This document shows, one piece after another, positions 28,919 to 37,002 of a DNA stretch of 64,000 nt. Within the stretch, counting starts at the first letter, position 1. The number at the start of each line of letters is the position of its first letter. This stretch comes from JABDEZ01 sp965276955. GTDB lineage: Bacteria > Bacteroidota > Bacteroidia > Chitinophagales > Chitinophagaceae. The position numbers were made by a program, and so were the translations under genes. The stretch covers positions 6,799-70,798 of the forward strand of contig CBDIBP010000012.1 of the NCBI GenBank assembly GCA_965276955.1, given 5' to 3'. Under the pieces are notes generated by a model that saw only the letters and a program-made list of their open reading frames with translations, had not been told where the DNA came from and did no database searches.

Positions 28919-29308
28919 ATGACAACAGCAACAACAGCAAAGAGATTAGGCATCTGGATGGACCATGCTAACGCGCACCTCATAGAGTTCGCGGGCGATA
29001 CAGAGACCAAGACACTCGATTCCAGCTTTACCCACCAGGTAAAAGAAGATACCATACGCAAGAGCGAAAGCCTGATGCACAACAAGGAGCAGCACGAAGA
29101 AGCGGGCTACTACAAAGAGCTGGGCGACATCATTAAGAACTACGATGAAGTGCTGCTATTTGGTCCTACAGAGGCAAAGACAGAACTCGTGAATATCCTG
29201 AATGCAGACTCCCACTTCAACAAGATCAAGTTTACACTCGAGACCACCGATAAGATGACCGAGAACGAGCAGCACGCCTATGTGAAGGCACATTTCACCC
29301 ATAAGTAG
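28919..29308 (+). CDS. Conserved small protein, possibly eRF1/host-attachment-like
   Basis: The ATG at 28919 gives a 129-residue soluble, acidic protein. It opens MTTATTAKRLGIWMDHANAH and includes HLIEFAGDTETKTLDSSFTH, YYKELGDIIKNYDEVLLFGP and TEAKTELVNILNADSHF. The final segment is KIKFTLETTDKMTENEQHAY. The pattern of a strand ending LLFGP, then a helix with KTEL, resembles the C-terminal part of bacterial eRF1-like (baeRF/host-attachment) proteins. That is only a resemblance. The upstream ATG at 28736 adds a low-complexity leader and is not preferred. A terminator lies about 120 bases downstream. Confidence 0.7.
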   Translation: MTTATTAKRLGIWMDHANAHLIEFAGDTETKTLDSSFTHQVKEDTIRKSESLMHNKEQHEEAGYYKELGDIIKNYDEVLLFGPTEAKTELVNILNADSHFNKIKFTLETTDKMTENEQHAYVKAHFTHK

Positions 29309-29426
29309 CTACAGATGCCGGTGTCTACCCGACAGCAAATATTTTGAACGGTGGTAAATTCAATGGTACCATGATAGAAGCCTCTGTAGGGTTTTAAATA
29401 ATAGTTTTGTGGTTTATAAGTTTGAA

Positions 29427-29445
29427 GGGTGGGCGAAGCCCATCC
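29427..29445 (+). terminator. Terminator after the 129-residue protein gene
   Basis: GGGTGGGC (29427-29434) pairs with GCCCATCC (29438-29445), allowing one G-U, around GAA. Seven T bases follow. Confidence 0.8.
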
Positions 29446-29476
29446 TTTTTTTGCGTGTGGAAGAACCGGATGAATA

Positions 29477-30307
29477 TTAGTGAGTAAGCAGCTGTTTTGA
29501 TGCTGCGGGGAGCATTTTTAAGAAGCGACTGGTCTTGCGGTGTTGCTTGGGTGAGATGGGTGTTAGCACCTTCGGTAACCCCTGCCTGCCAAAGGATGGA
29601 AATATATCTTCATTATTTCCTGTTTTTTCCGATGGTGGAAATTTTAATTGTGGGGTGTTTGGGTGGTGTAATGTGCTGCTGGTGTGGGTCTCGGCAGATG
29701 GGGCGGATGGAATTACCGATGGGGATGGGAAATTTGTAGTGGTAATTTCTGTGGTCTGTTCCTGTGGATGGGGTGTGCCGAAGCGTGCTTCGAGTTCCTG
29801 TTTTATGGCTTCTATCTCTTCTTCGTTGGTAAGCGGGGGCTGCACGCCAAAAGCAAAATGGTTTGGGTAGCGCTCATTGTCTTTACGGGCTTTGAAGTAC
29901 CCTTCGGCATATAGCTGCATTTTCTGTTTGAACTCTTCATCGGGGCCGATGTAGCTGGCAAAGTCGGCCATGACCTGCATATTCATGCCGGTGGAAGCGT
30001 AGTCTTTTAGCTTGGTGATGGAATTGACGAGCTTGCGCAGGCACTCCATTTCCTGCTGGGTAGGGAAACGATTGCCGTGTGGACGCTCTCCGATCTCGGT
30101 CTGCAGCTCGAGGACCATATGGCAAAAGTTATCGACCATGATGGCGGGGGCGGCGAGGGATGCGGTACGCAGCTCATCCCAAGCTCCTTTCTTGATCCAT
30201 AGGTATAACGTCTTCATGCTGACGCCTACCTCATCGGCTATTTCTTTTTGTGATTTGTGGGTACCGAAGTAGAGGTCTTTCTCGAGTTGGTTCTGTGTTG
30301 TTTTCAT
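29477..30307 (-). CDS. DNA-binding protein like a phage terminase small subunit
   Basis: The 276-residue protein begins with a helix-turn-helix (about 16-45; KSQKEIADEVGVSMKTLYLW, then IKKGAW). The central part reads FPTQQEMECLRKLVNSITKL, followed by MNMQVMADFASYI and a GYFKARKDNERYP region. From about residue 185 to 255 it is Thr/Ser/Pro-rich and low in complexity. The HTH plus helical core is typical of terminase small subunits and related DNA-binding proteins carried in Bacteroidota genomes. No large terminase or other phage gene is adjacent, so it is an isolated gene or a prophage remnant. The function is inferred from the N-terminus only. Confidence 0.6.
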   Translation of the reverse strand: MKTTQNQLEKDLYFGTHKSQKEIADEVGVSMKTLYLWIKKGAWDELRTASLAAPAIMVDNFCHMVLELQTEIGERPHGNRFPTQQEMECLRKLVNSITKLKDYASTGMNMQVMADFASYIGPDEEFKQKMQLYAEGYFKARKDNERYPNHFAFGVQPPLTNEEEIEAIKQELEARFGTPHPQEQTTEITTTNFPSPSVIPSAPSAETHTSSTLHHPNTPQLKFPPSEKTGNNEDIFPSFGRQGLPKVLTPISPKQHRKTSRFLKMLPAASKQLLTH

Positions 30308-30433
30308 AGTTTATAGTCGTAAGTCTTTAGTAGAAAGTAGAAAGCTGTTTTGGTGGATGTTTGGGTTGTAGGGACGAGATCTTGCGGTTGTCAGGTTGTT
30401 TATTTGGCTCCGCAGTGCCTGCTCTTATTGTCA

Positions 30434-30582
30434 TTTCTTTTTTGGCGGCAAAAAAGAAACAAAAAAGCCGCCCCTTTGCCAATCGCTCTGCGGGCAAAGG
30501 GGTTGGCTCTGCTGCGTGTTGTAGCAGGCCGTGATGGCGGGCCACTGGTTTTTGCAGGCGATGAATCCCGATAGCTATCGGG
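30434..30582. repeat. Hairpin-rich intergenic repeat element
   Basis: Three strong inverted repeats lie close together. TTTCTTTTTT (30434-30443) pairs with AAAAAAGAAA (30450-30459). CCCCTTTGCC (30471-30480) pairs with GGCAAAGGGG (30493-30502). A perfect 16-base palindrome CCCGATAGCTATCGGG is at 30567-30582. The segment reads through on the minus strand as a protein-like string (GPPSRPATTRSRANPFARRA) that I recall as a recurring spurious product in Bacteroidota annotations. This suggests a dispersed non-coding repeat. Confidence 0.55.
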
Positions 30583-30602
30583 AAACAAAAAAGGTGGCTG
30601 AA

Positions 30603-31257
30603 TATGGGCTCGGCTTTGCTCTTAATTTCTTTAACATTTTGGTGCAGCTAACTTCAATAGCTATCGCGTTTGAGCATAAAGTTGGGTGGGATATTTGAAA
30701 TTATTACCGGGGAAAAGTATGGTACTACAGTAATTGCGGTGTGCTACTGTGTTACTTAGGTGGGATGCTTTTTTATTTTCGCTGTGGGGGCGGGTTTTGG
30801 GGTTTTGGTGGTAAAATTTAAAGCAAGTGAAAAACACTTGTAATTGGATAAGCACAAGGGGAAAACACTTGCGCCAGAAGGGCAGGCAAGGAACTTGTAA
30901 GGCTAATTAGCTTTTGAATAAATGCTGCCGGATACAATCCTGCGTCATATTGGTTGATTTAAGTCACCCTGCGGTAGACTTAAACCAGTGTGGGTACGTT
31001 ATTGGGGTCATTTCAAAATTGCTTTAAAGTTTGACACAAGATATAAACTTTGAATTTTCAGATACTAGTTACAAACTGGCTGGGTAGGGATCGACATAGG
31101 TCGTCCTGCAGAAGCCTATCGCCAGAGAGGGGGCATGTAGCGTGGAGTTTTGCCAAAGCCTACTTGTTTTTTGGCGTATTCCCCAACCTAAAGGCCAGGA
31201 CAACTGGGTGGGGCTGCTTGGGGGACTACAATGGATCATTAGCGCTCCGTCGTGAGG
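30603..31257. other. Gene-free stretch with mixed composition
   Basis: No frame with protein-like character is seen on either strand. At 30655-30667 there is a partial copy of the palindrome above (AATAGCTATCGCG). The 31,050-31,257 part is much more GC-rich than what follows and may be debris of a lost gene. It has no visible product. Confidence 0.4.
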
Positions 31258-31274
31258 GCGGTTCACAGAACCGC
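31258..31274 (+). terminator. Hairpin with short T tract before the AT-rich membrane gene
   Basis: GCGGTTC (31258-31264) pairs perfectly with GAACCGC (31268-31274) around ACA, followed by TTTTG. It may insulate the next gene's promoter from upstream transcription. Confidence 0.5.
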
Positions 31275-31308
31275 TTTTGTTTGCAGTTCTATTTAGCCTT
31301 TTAATGAA

Positions 31309-31336
31309 TTGCGTGAATGTATTTATACTAAATTTG
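31309..31336 (+). promoter_or_regulatory. Full Bacteroidota promoter of the AT-rich membrane gene
   Basis: TTG at 31309-31311 and TAAATTTG at 31329-31336 are separated by 17 bases, close to the Bacteroidota -33/-7 spacing. The transcript would start near 31343, which rules out the earlier ATG at 31277 and supports the ATG at 31358. Confidence 0.65.
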
Positions 31337-31357
31337 GAAACAAATAACATATCTGCA

Positions 31358-32359
31358 ATGTCCAATGACTTATTAATAGGCTTAATAGGAATAAGTCTAA
31401 CCATTATGTTTGGCATATATGGTGTGTATACATATTTAAAAACTCGCAAGAAAGTCAAACTGAACTTTCAAAATAAAGAATGCTACAGTCTATTTCGAGA
31501 TGATGTCAATCGTTTAAACATAGAGGTGAATTACAATAATAAGCCATTTAATGCAGGCCTTATATTATTGAAAGCAAGATTAACCAATAATGGTCAAATT
31601 GATATTGATAGGCAAAGAGTTCATAATCCAATAAATATTGTTTGCGACAAAAATTATAAATGGTTAGAAGCACGCATTACTTTCCATCCGAATGGGGCTA
31701 ATACAGATATAATAATTAATAAAGAAAATAAGGTACAGATTAATTGGGATTTACTTAAATCTGGAGAATATATAGAAATTGAATGTTTGGTCGAAATTAT
31801 TGATAACGAAAGTGATGATGAGAAAGCAGTTAACTTTTATAACGGTATTACTTTTGACTTTAGAATAACTGATTTGAATACCATCTCAAAGGAAGTAAAA
31901 GACGATTTTAAATTTATTATTAAAACTTTAATTTCATTAACGTCTATTTCAGCTGTCATTGGATTGTCGGTAATTTTATTATTTACATTTAACTTGGTAA
32001 ATGGGGATAGACATGTACAATTTCTCATTTCTGGGAATAAGGGTTTAGATAGTTGTACTTTAACCGCTACTAGCCTTAATTGCATCAATGTAATTTCTAA
32101 TAAAAATAACAACACACACATATATAATCAAAATAGATTCAATTCCGATATTCATATAGTTAAAATAATAGGAGTTGGAGAATACACAGATTTTGAGTTA
32201 ATAAGGTTTGTAATTTTCACATTAATTGGTACATGTGCATCTATGATTTTTATTGTTTATACTATTGAAAAAGTAAGGCGATATTTTACAAACAAAAGGA
32301 AAGAGAATTCAAATAAAAATAGAACAAAGATTATAGGCAATAGCTACGATGGTTTGTAG
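31358..32359 (+). CDS. Membrane protein of unknown function, AT-rich
   Basis: From the ATG at 31358 the product has 333 residues. It starts MSNDLLIGLIGISLTIMFGI, one transmembrane helix (about 5-26), then a basic TRKKVK. A soluble region (about 35-185) looks like a beta-sandwich (LLKARLTNNGQIDIDRQRV, YKWLEARITFHPNGANTDI). Two more transmembrane helices lie at about 200-220 and 285-305, with a basic tail. No enzyme motif is seen. The base composition is far more AT-rich than the neighbours on both sides, which suggests acquisition by transfer. It has its own clear promoter. The family resembles hypothetical membrane proteins with a KKVxLxF start of the soluble domain. Its function is unknown. 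Confidence 0.75.
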   Translation: MSNDLLIGLIGISLTIMFGIYGVYTYLKTRKKVKLNFQNKECYSLFRDDVNRLNIEVNYNNKPFNAGLILLKARLTNNGQIDIDRQRVHNPINIVCDKNYKWLEARITFHPNGANTDIIINKENKVQINWDLLKSGEYIEIECLVEIIDNESDDEKAVNFYNGITFDFRITDLNTISKEVKDDFKFIIKTLISLTSISAVIGLSVILLFTFNLVNGDRHVQFLISGNKGLDSCTLTATSLNCINVISNKNNNTHIYNQNRFNSDIHIVKIIGVGEYTDFELIRFVIFTLIGTCASMIFIVYTIEKVRRYFTNKRKENSNKNRTKIIGNSYDGL

Positions 32360-32495
32360 GGTCTACATAACGCATAAAGATTTACACCAATGTTTATAAT
32401 CTTGTGGTAATTAATATTTCGCACACGTTATTATATATTCGTATTTAACAAACGATTAACTTAGGCTTATATGAGAAAACAACAAAGGTCTAATT

Positions 32496-32642
32496 TTAAG
32501 CCTTCCCCAACTTCACAACCTTCTTATACTCCTCTGCTGTAACTGCGCTAACAGATAAGCGGCCGAGCTTGGCGAGCTGCATGTCTTGGAGCGAGGCTTT
32601 ACTTCGGATAGTTTTACGGATTAAGGGTTTTAATTGTTTTGT
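32496..32642 (-). pseudogene. Remnant of a second EVE-domain gene (C-terminus only)
   Basis: The last 30 residues (QDMQLAKLGRLSVSAVTAEE, then YKKVVKLGKA) match the end of the EVE protein at 28208-28615 at all but four positions. The DNA differs at many third positions. The preceding residues (KQLKPLIRKTIRSK) are still alignable to the intact gene's KPLKPLTQFIKLSEIK but are shortened. Upstream of that nothing matches, so the first two thirds of the gene are gone. It lies on the opposite strand to the intact copy. Confidence 0.75.
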
Positions 32643-32778
32643 ATATACCGCGGTCCAGTTGCACTGAGAATCGTATTGTGTGAGACAGCTACGGAACACA
32701 TGTTCAAACATCGGTACATACGTCAGGAGATTGCGGGTCAAGCCCGCAAATGACAGAAGAGGGAAGACACATATTTTA

Positions 32779-33744
32779 TCATTTATCCCTCTGCAACAAA
32801 TACGATGCTAACTTATGCAGCTCTTCTTTTCGCTTGGATGGAGCGGCTACATCATCGAGGCACTGGAATGCCAGGTCGCTGTAATGGGCCACGGCATCGC
32901 GGCAATGCTTGTCGGCGGCGGTAGCGGTATATAGTTGCAGCATGGCCGCTACTTTTTCTTCACCGTCGGTATGCAGCCAATGTTCTATATCTTTTTTCTG
33001 TGCAGCATCGGCATTTTCAAGCGCCTTCAGCAACAGGTATGTTTTCTTGTTGCACCTGATATCGCCGCCGCTTTGTTTGCCCAGCTTGGCAGCGTCGCCA
33101 AAGGCATCCAGGTAATCGTCCTGCAACTGGAATGCTATACCCAGGTTCTTCCCGAATGCGTATAGCTTATCCGCATTGCCCTCCGTAGCGCCACCCAGCA
33201 ATGCACCCATCTTGAGGCTGCAAGCCAGCAACACAGATGTTTTTAAAGTGATCATGTGTATGTACTCCTCAATGCGCACATCGTTGCGCTGCTCGAAATC
33301 CATATCGTACTGCTGGCCCTCGCACACCTCTATAGCCGTCTTGTTGAACAGCTGCAATACGGAGGTAAGTGGTTGCTTGATGTGCGCCAGCTGCTGGTAG
33401 GCAAAGATGCACATGACGTCGCCACCCAGTATGCCGGCAGTGAGGCCATACTTTTCGTGTATGGTAGCAAAGCCACGGCGCAGCGGGGCCTTGTCCATAA
33501 TATCATCGTGTATGAGGGTGAAGTTGTGGAACAACTCAATAGCTGCCGCTGCATGCCATGCATCTTCGTTCATCTCGCCCATAAGCTCATTGGCCATAAG
33601 GCACAGCACGGGGCGCACGCGCTTGCCGCCCAGCTGCAGCAGGTAGCTGCAGGGCTCGTAAAGCGTGGCCGGTTGCGGCGGGAAGGGCAGGGAAGACAGG
33701 AACTTATCCTCAAAAGCAGTGGTGAGCGACTGGAAAGAATGCAT
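32779..33744 (-). CDS. Polyprenyl diphosphate synthase
   Basis: This 321-residue trans-isoprenyl diphosphate synthase condenses isopentenyl units with an allylic diphosphate. The first Asp-rich motif is Asp80-Asp81-Ile-Met-Asp84 in LIHDDIMDKAPLRRG, the second FQLQDDYLDAFGD. GGKRVRPVLCLMANEL near residue 40 is also typical. Product chain length (farnesyl, geranylgeranyl or longer) cannot be fixed from sequence alone. The gene lies 6 bases downstream of the RNase R gene on the same strand, so the two share a transcript. Confidence 0.9.
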   Translation of the reverse strand: MHSFQSLTTAFEDKFLSSLPFPPQPATLYEPCSYLLQLGGKRVRPVLCLMANELMGEMNEDAWHAAAAIELFHNFTLIHDDIMDKAPLRRGFATIHEKYGLTAGILGGDVMCIFAYQQLAHIKQPLTSVLQLFNKTAIEVCEGQQYDMDFEQRNDVRIEEYIHMITLKTSVLLACSLKMGALLGGATEGNADKLYAFGKNLGIAFQLQDDYLDAFGDAAKLGKQSGGDIRCNKKTYLLLKALENADAAQKKDIEHWLHTDGEEKVAAMLQLYTATAADKHCRDAVAHYSDLAFQCLDDVAAPSKRKEELHKLASYLLQRDK

Positions 33745-33750
33745 GCAGTA

Positions 33751-35847
33751 TTACTTTTTCTTTTTTGGTTTTGGTGTAGTTGGGGTTGGGGTTCTCTTCT
33801 TTGGTTTGTCTGCGGGTGCGGCCTTGGGTGCAGCTTTTGGTGCGGCTTTGGTTGCCTTTGGCGCTTTTGCGGCGCTTTGGGGCAGTTCTATCAGGTTGTA
33901 ATCTATCTGCCGTTTTTCGAGATTGGTGCTTACTACGCGCACCATCACCTTATCGCCAATGGCCAGCCTGATGCCGGTGTGCCTGCCCAGGAGCGCGTAC
34001 TGGCCCTCGAGCAGCTCAAAGTTATCGAACTCGGCGAGGTCGGCAATGGTGACCATGCCCTCGCACTTGTGCGCCACGGTCTCGGCCCAGAAGCCAAATG
34101 CGGCCACACCGCTGATAACGGCCTCGAACTCGTCGCCCACAAGATCTTGCATGTATTCCACCTGCTTGTACTTGTTGGCGGCACGCTCGGCCTCCATGGC
34201 CCTGCGTTCCTGATCGCTGCAATGGCGGCACTGGCGCTCCAGGTGCTTTATGGGGTGAATGTTCTTGGTAAGGCATTCCTCCAGTATCCTGTGCACCAGC
34301 ACATCCGGATAGCGGCGTATGGGCGAAGTGAAGTGGCAATAGTTATCGAAGCCCAGGCCGTAGTGGCCTATGTTCTCGGTAGTGTACACGGCTTTTGACA
34401 TGGTGCGGATACCCAGTTGCTCCAGCACGTGCTGCTCCGGCTTATCGCGCACAAAGGCCAGCATCTCGTTGAAGGACTCTGCAATGGTCTCGGGGGTATT
34501 AAGGTTGAGCTTGTGGCCGAAGCGGGCTGCGTAGGCGGAAAACACCTTCAGCTTTTCCTCATCGGGCACGTCGTGCACACGGTAAGGGAAGGGTACGGGC
34601 TTACCATCGACCGACAGGCCGGAGACATACTCGGCCACGGTCTTATTGGCCAGCAGCATGAATTCCTCTATAAGCTGGTGGGCCTCTTTACTCTCTTTTA
34701 TAACTATGCCTATGGGCTTGCCATTTTCATCGAGCTTGAAACGGACCTCCTGAGAGGAGAAGTTGATAGCCCCTTTCCTGAACCGATCGCGACGCAGGTT
34801 CTGCGCCATTTCATTGAGCACCATTATCTCTTTCTTATGATCGCCTTTGGCGCCTTCTATCATTTCCTGTACATCCTCATATGCAAAGCGGCGGGTGGAC
34901 CTGATGACCGTTTTGCCGATCCAGGTGTTCTTGATCTCTCCGGCTTTGTTGATCTGGAAAATGGTGGAGAATGTGTACTTGTCCTCATCGGGACGCAAGG
35001 AACACAGCTCGTTTGACAGGCGCTCCGGCAACATGGGCAGTACACGATCGGGCAGGTACACGCTGGTGGCGCGGTTGTAGGCCTCCAGGTCGAGCGCAGA
35101 GCCGGCCTGTATGTAGTGGCTGACATCGGCTATGTGCACGCCCACCTCGTACCAGCCGCCCGTAAGCGCCTTGAAGGAGATGGCATCATCAAAATCTTTT
35201 GCATCGGCAGGGTCGATAGTGGTGGTGAGGGTGCCGCGCATATCGCGGCGCTTCAGCGCTTCTTCTTCGCTTACGCCCTCGGCATAGCGCGCGGCATCTT
35301 CCAGCACATTATCATTGAACGTGAGGGGGAAACCATTCTCTATGAGAATGCCCTGCATGGCTATCTCATTCACTGACTCATCGGTAAGGAGGCTGACTAT
35401 CTCGCCTACTGGGTTCTTGGTCTTGCCGGTCCACTCTACAATGCGGGCAATGGCCTTATCGCCATGCTTTGCGCCGTTGAGCAGGTGCAGAGGTATGAAG
35501 ATATCTACAGGTACCTTTTCGCTATCGGGTACCAGGAATGCGAAGTGGGGATGGACCTCAAGCCGACCACTGAACTCGGACTGCTTGCGACGGGTTATCT
35601 CTACTATCGTGCCCTCTGGCCTGCGGCCGGGGCGTTGGTGCTGGTCTATCTCTACGCGCACCTCATCGCCATTGAGGGCGTTATGCAGGTGCTCGGGTTT
35701 TACCAGTATATCTTTTTCCTGTCCTTCCACTACCACGAAGCCCATACCACCGCGGGTGACCTCGAGCTTGCCGGAAACACTTATTTTATGTGCACTATTG
35801 CTGTTGTTATTAGTATTATCTCTTCCTCTCTTGCTGCTTTTTTTCAT
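33751..35847 (-). CDS. rnr: Ribonuclease R
   Basis: RNase R is a processive 3'-5' exoribonuclease that can degrade structured RNA. The 698-residue protein has N-terminal cold-shock-type OB domains (about 20-165) and a central RNB domain with the metal-binding motif TIDPADAKDFDDAISF. A further RNB signature is CHFTSPIRRYPDVLVHR. A C-terminal S1 domain (about 570-655) is followed by a Lys/Pro/Ala-rich tail ending in KPKKKK. The Lys-rich ends are usual for this family. The gene is close to lpxK (24 bases) and to the prenyl synthase gene and is probably in one operon with them. Confidence 0.93.
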   Translation of the reverse strand: MKKSSKRGRDNTNNNSNSAHKISVSGKLEVTRGGMGFVVVEGQEKDILVKPEHLHNALNGDEVRVEIDQHQRPGRRPEGTIVEITRRKQSEFSGRLEVHPHFAFLVPDSEKVPVDIFIPLHLLNGAKHGDKAIARIVEWTGKTKNPVGEIVSLLTDESVNEIAMQGILIENGFPLTFNDNVLEDAARYAEGVSEEEALKRRDMRGTLTTTIDPADAKDFDDAISFKALTGGWYEVGVHIADVSHYIQAGSALDLEAYNRATSVYLPDRVLPMLPERLSNELCSLRPDEDKYTFSTIFQINKAGEIKNTWIGKTVIRSTRRFAYEDVQEMIEGAKGDHKKEIMVLNEMAQNLRRDRFRKGAINFSSQEVRFKLDENGKPIGIVIKESKEAHQLIEEFMLLANKTVAEYVSGLSVDGKPVPFPYRVHDVPDEEKLKVFSAYAARFGHKLNLNTPETIAESFNEMLAFVRDKPEQHVLEQLGIRTMSKAVYTTENIGHYGLGFDNYCHFTSPIRRYPDVLVHRILEECLTKNIHPIKHLERQCRHCSDQERRAMEAERAANKYKQVEYMQDLVGDEFEAVISGVAAFGFWAETVAHKCEGMVTIADLAEFDNFELLEGQYALLGRHTGIRLAIGDKVMVRVVSTNLEKRQIDYNLIELPQSAAKAPKATKAAPKAAPKAAPADKPKKRTPTPTTPKPKKKK

Positions 35848-35871
35848 AGCCAGTTGTTTGTTTTGGAGGCA

Positions 35872-37002
35872 TTAGTACATATTTGTATTGTTGCCGGGTG
35901 GGTCTATATATTCTTCGTTCTCCATGAGGGTGTTGCTCACGTAGCGTATCACGGTAGCATCCAGTTCATTTTTGCCACCCAGCAATACGGTGACCTCTAT
36001 AGGCAATACTACAATATCTATACCCCAATCTTTCAGCTTATCAGCATGCAGGTGCAGGCGGGCGGCGTCTTTCTCGGTAGTGATCACTATTTTGTTGGGC
36101 ACATCCCAATTATTGAACGTGCTTTTTATCTCTTCCAGATCTTTGGATACAAAGTAATGATGATCGGGGTAGGAGAGGACATGCACATCCAGAGTGGACT
36201 GGCGCAAGAAGGCAACTAATGGCTCTGGACGGGCAATACAGCATACCAGTATCACATTTTTGCGCCTGATGTTAGCGTTCTCCTTAGTGGTAAAATTGTA
36301 GGGCATGCAATAACTGATGCCTGTAAAAAACACTTGCTGGTGGGGGAGCGGTCTTATTTTTCGTTTGATCTCTTGCGCCTGCTTGCTGGTGATATCAAGC
36401 GGACACTTGGAAACGATGATGACATTGGCACGCTTGTATGCAGCACGGTTCTCGCGTAGCCTGCCTAATGGCAATATGTAGTCGTCGTAAAAAGGACGCG
36501 CATGGTCTGTGATAAGGATGTTGAGCCCTGCCTTTACGGAACGGTGCTGGTAGGCATCGTCGAGCAAGACCACATCGATAAGGGGTTTGCGCTGTAATAA
36601 AAGGGGTATGCCCGTCATGCGCTCTTCTGCTACGCTTACCGTAAGCTCAGGGAACTTGAGGTGGTACTGCATAGGCTCATCACCTATGCGCAGTGCATTG
36701 GTATTGCTATCGGCAATGATGAAACCCTGGGTGTGGCGCTTGTAGCCCCGGCTCATGGTAGCCACCCGGTATTCATATTGCAGCAGGCGCACCAGGTACT
36801 CTACATGCGGTGTTTTGCCTGTGCCACCAACGGAGAGGTTACCTACTGTGATGACCGGGACGCTGAACTCTATGGCTGAGAATATGCCGGTATCGTACAG
36901 GCGATTGCGCAGCCATAGCACTGCACCATAGAGCAACGCAAAGGGATATAAAAAGATACGTACTGCTGAGAAAGCGTAGTATAGGGCGTTGCGTTGACTC
37001 AT
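35872..37002 (-). CDS. lpxK: Tetraacyldisaccharide 4'-kinase
   Basis: LpxK adds the 4'-phosphate to the lipid A disaccharide at the inner membrane. The 376-residue protein has an N-terminal membrane-associated helix (about 11-32) and the P-loop GNLSVGGTGKTPH at 54-66. The segment IDVVLLDDAYQHRSVKAGLN carries the conserved DDA-Q-H motif. The length is normal. Its start overlaps the stop of the upstream formimidoyltransferase gene by four bases (ATGA), indicating translational coupling. Confidence 0.93.
   Translation of the reverse strand: MSQRNALYYAFSAVRIFLYPFALLYGAVLWLRNRLYDTGIFSAIEFSVPVITVGNLSVGGTGKTPHVEYLVRLLQYEYRVATMSRGYKRHTQGFIIADSNTNALRIGDEPMQYHLKFPELTVSVAEERMTGIPLLLQRKPLIDVVLLDDAYQHRSVKAGLNILITDHARPFYDDYILPLGRLRENRAAYKRANVIIVSKCPLDITSKQAQEIKRKIRPLPHQQVFFTGISYCMPYNFTTKENANIRRKNVILVCCIARPEPLVAFLRQSTLDVHVLSYPDHHYFVSKDLEEIKSTFNNWDVPNKIVITTEKDAARLHLHADKLKDWGIDIVVLPIEVTVLLGGKNELDATVIRYVSNTLMENEEYIDPPGNNTNMY

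Noticed and set aside
30434..30582. CRISPR array
   Set aside because: The inverted repeats differ from one another and are not regularly spaced direct repeats.
33256..34398. 380-residue plus-strand frame
   Set aside because: It lies antisense to the prenyl synthase and RNase R genes, has a skewed composition, and shows no domain.
35464..36219. 251-residue plus-strand frame
   Set aside because: It is antisense to RNase R and lpxK, both of which have clear motifs in the same DNA.
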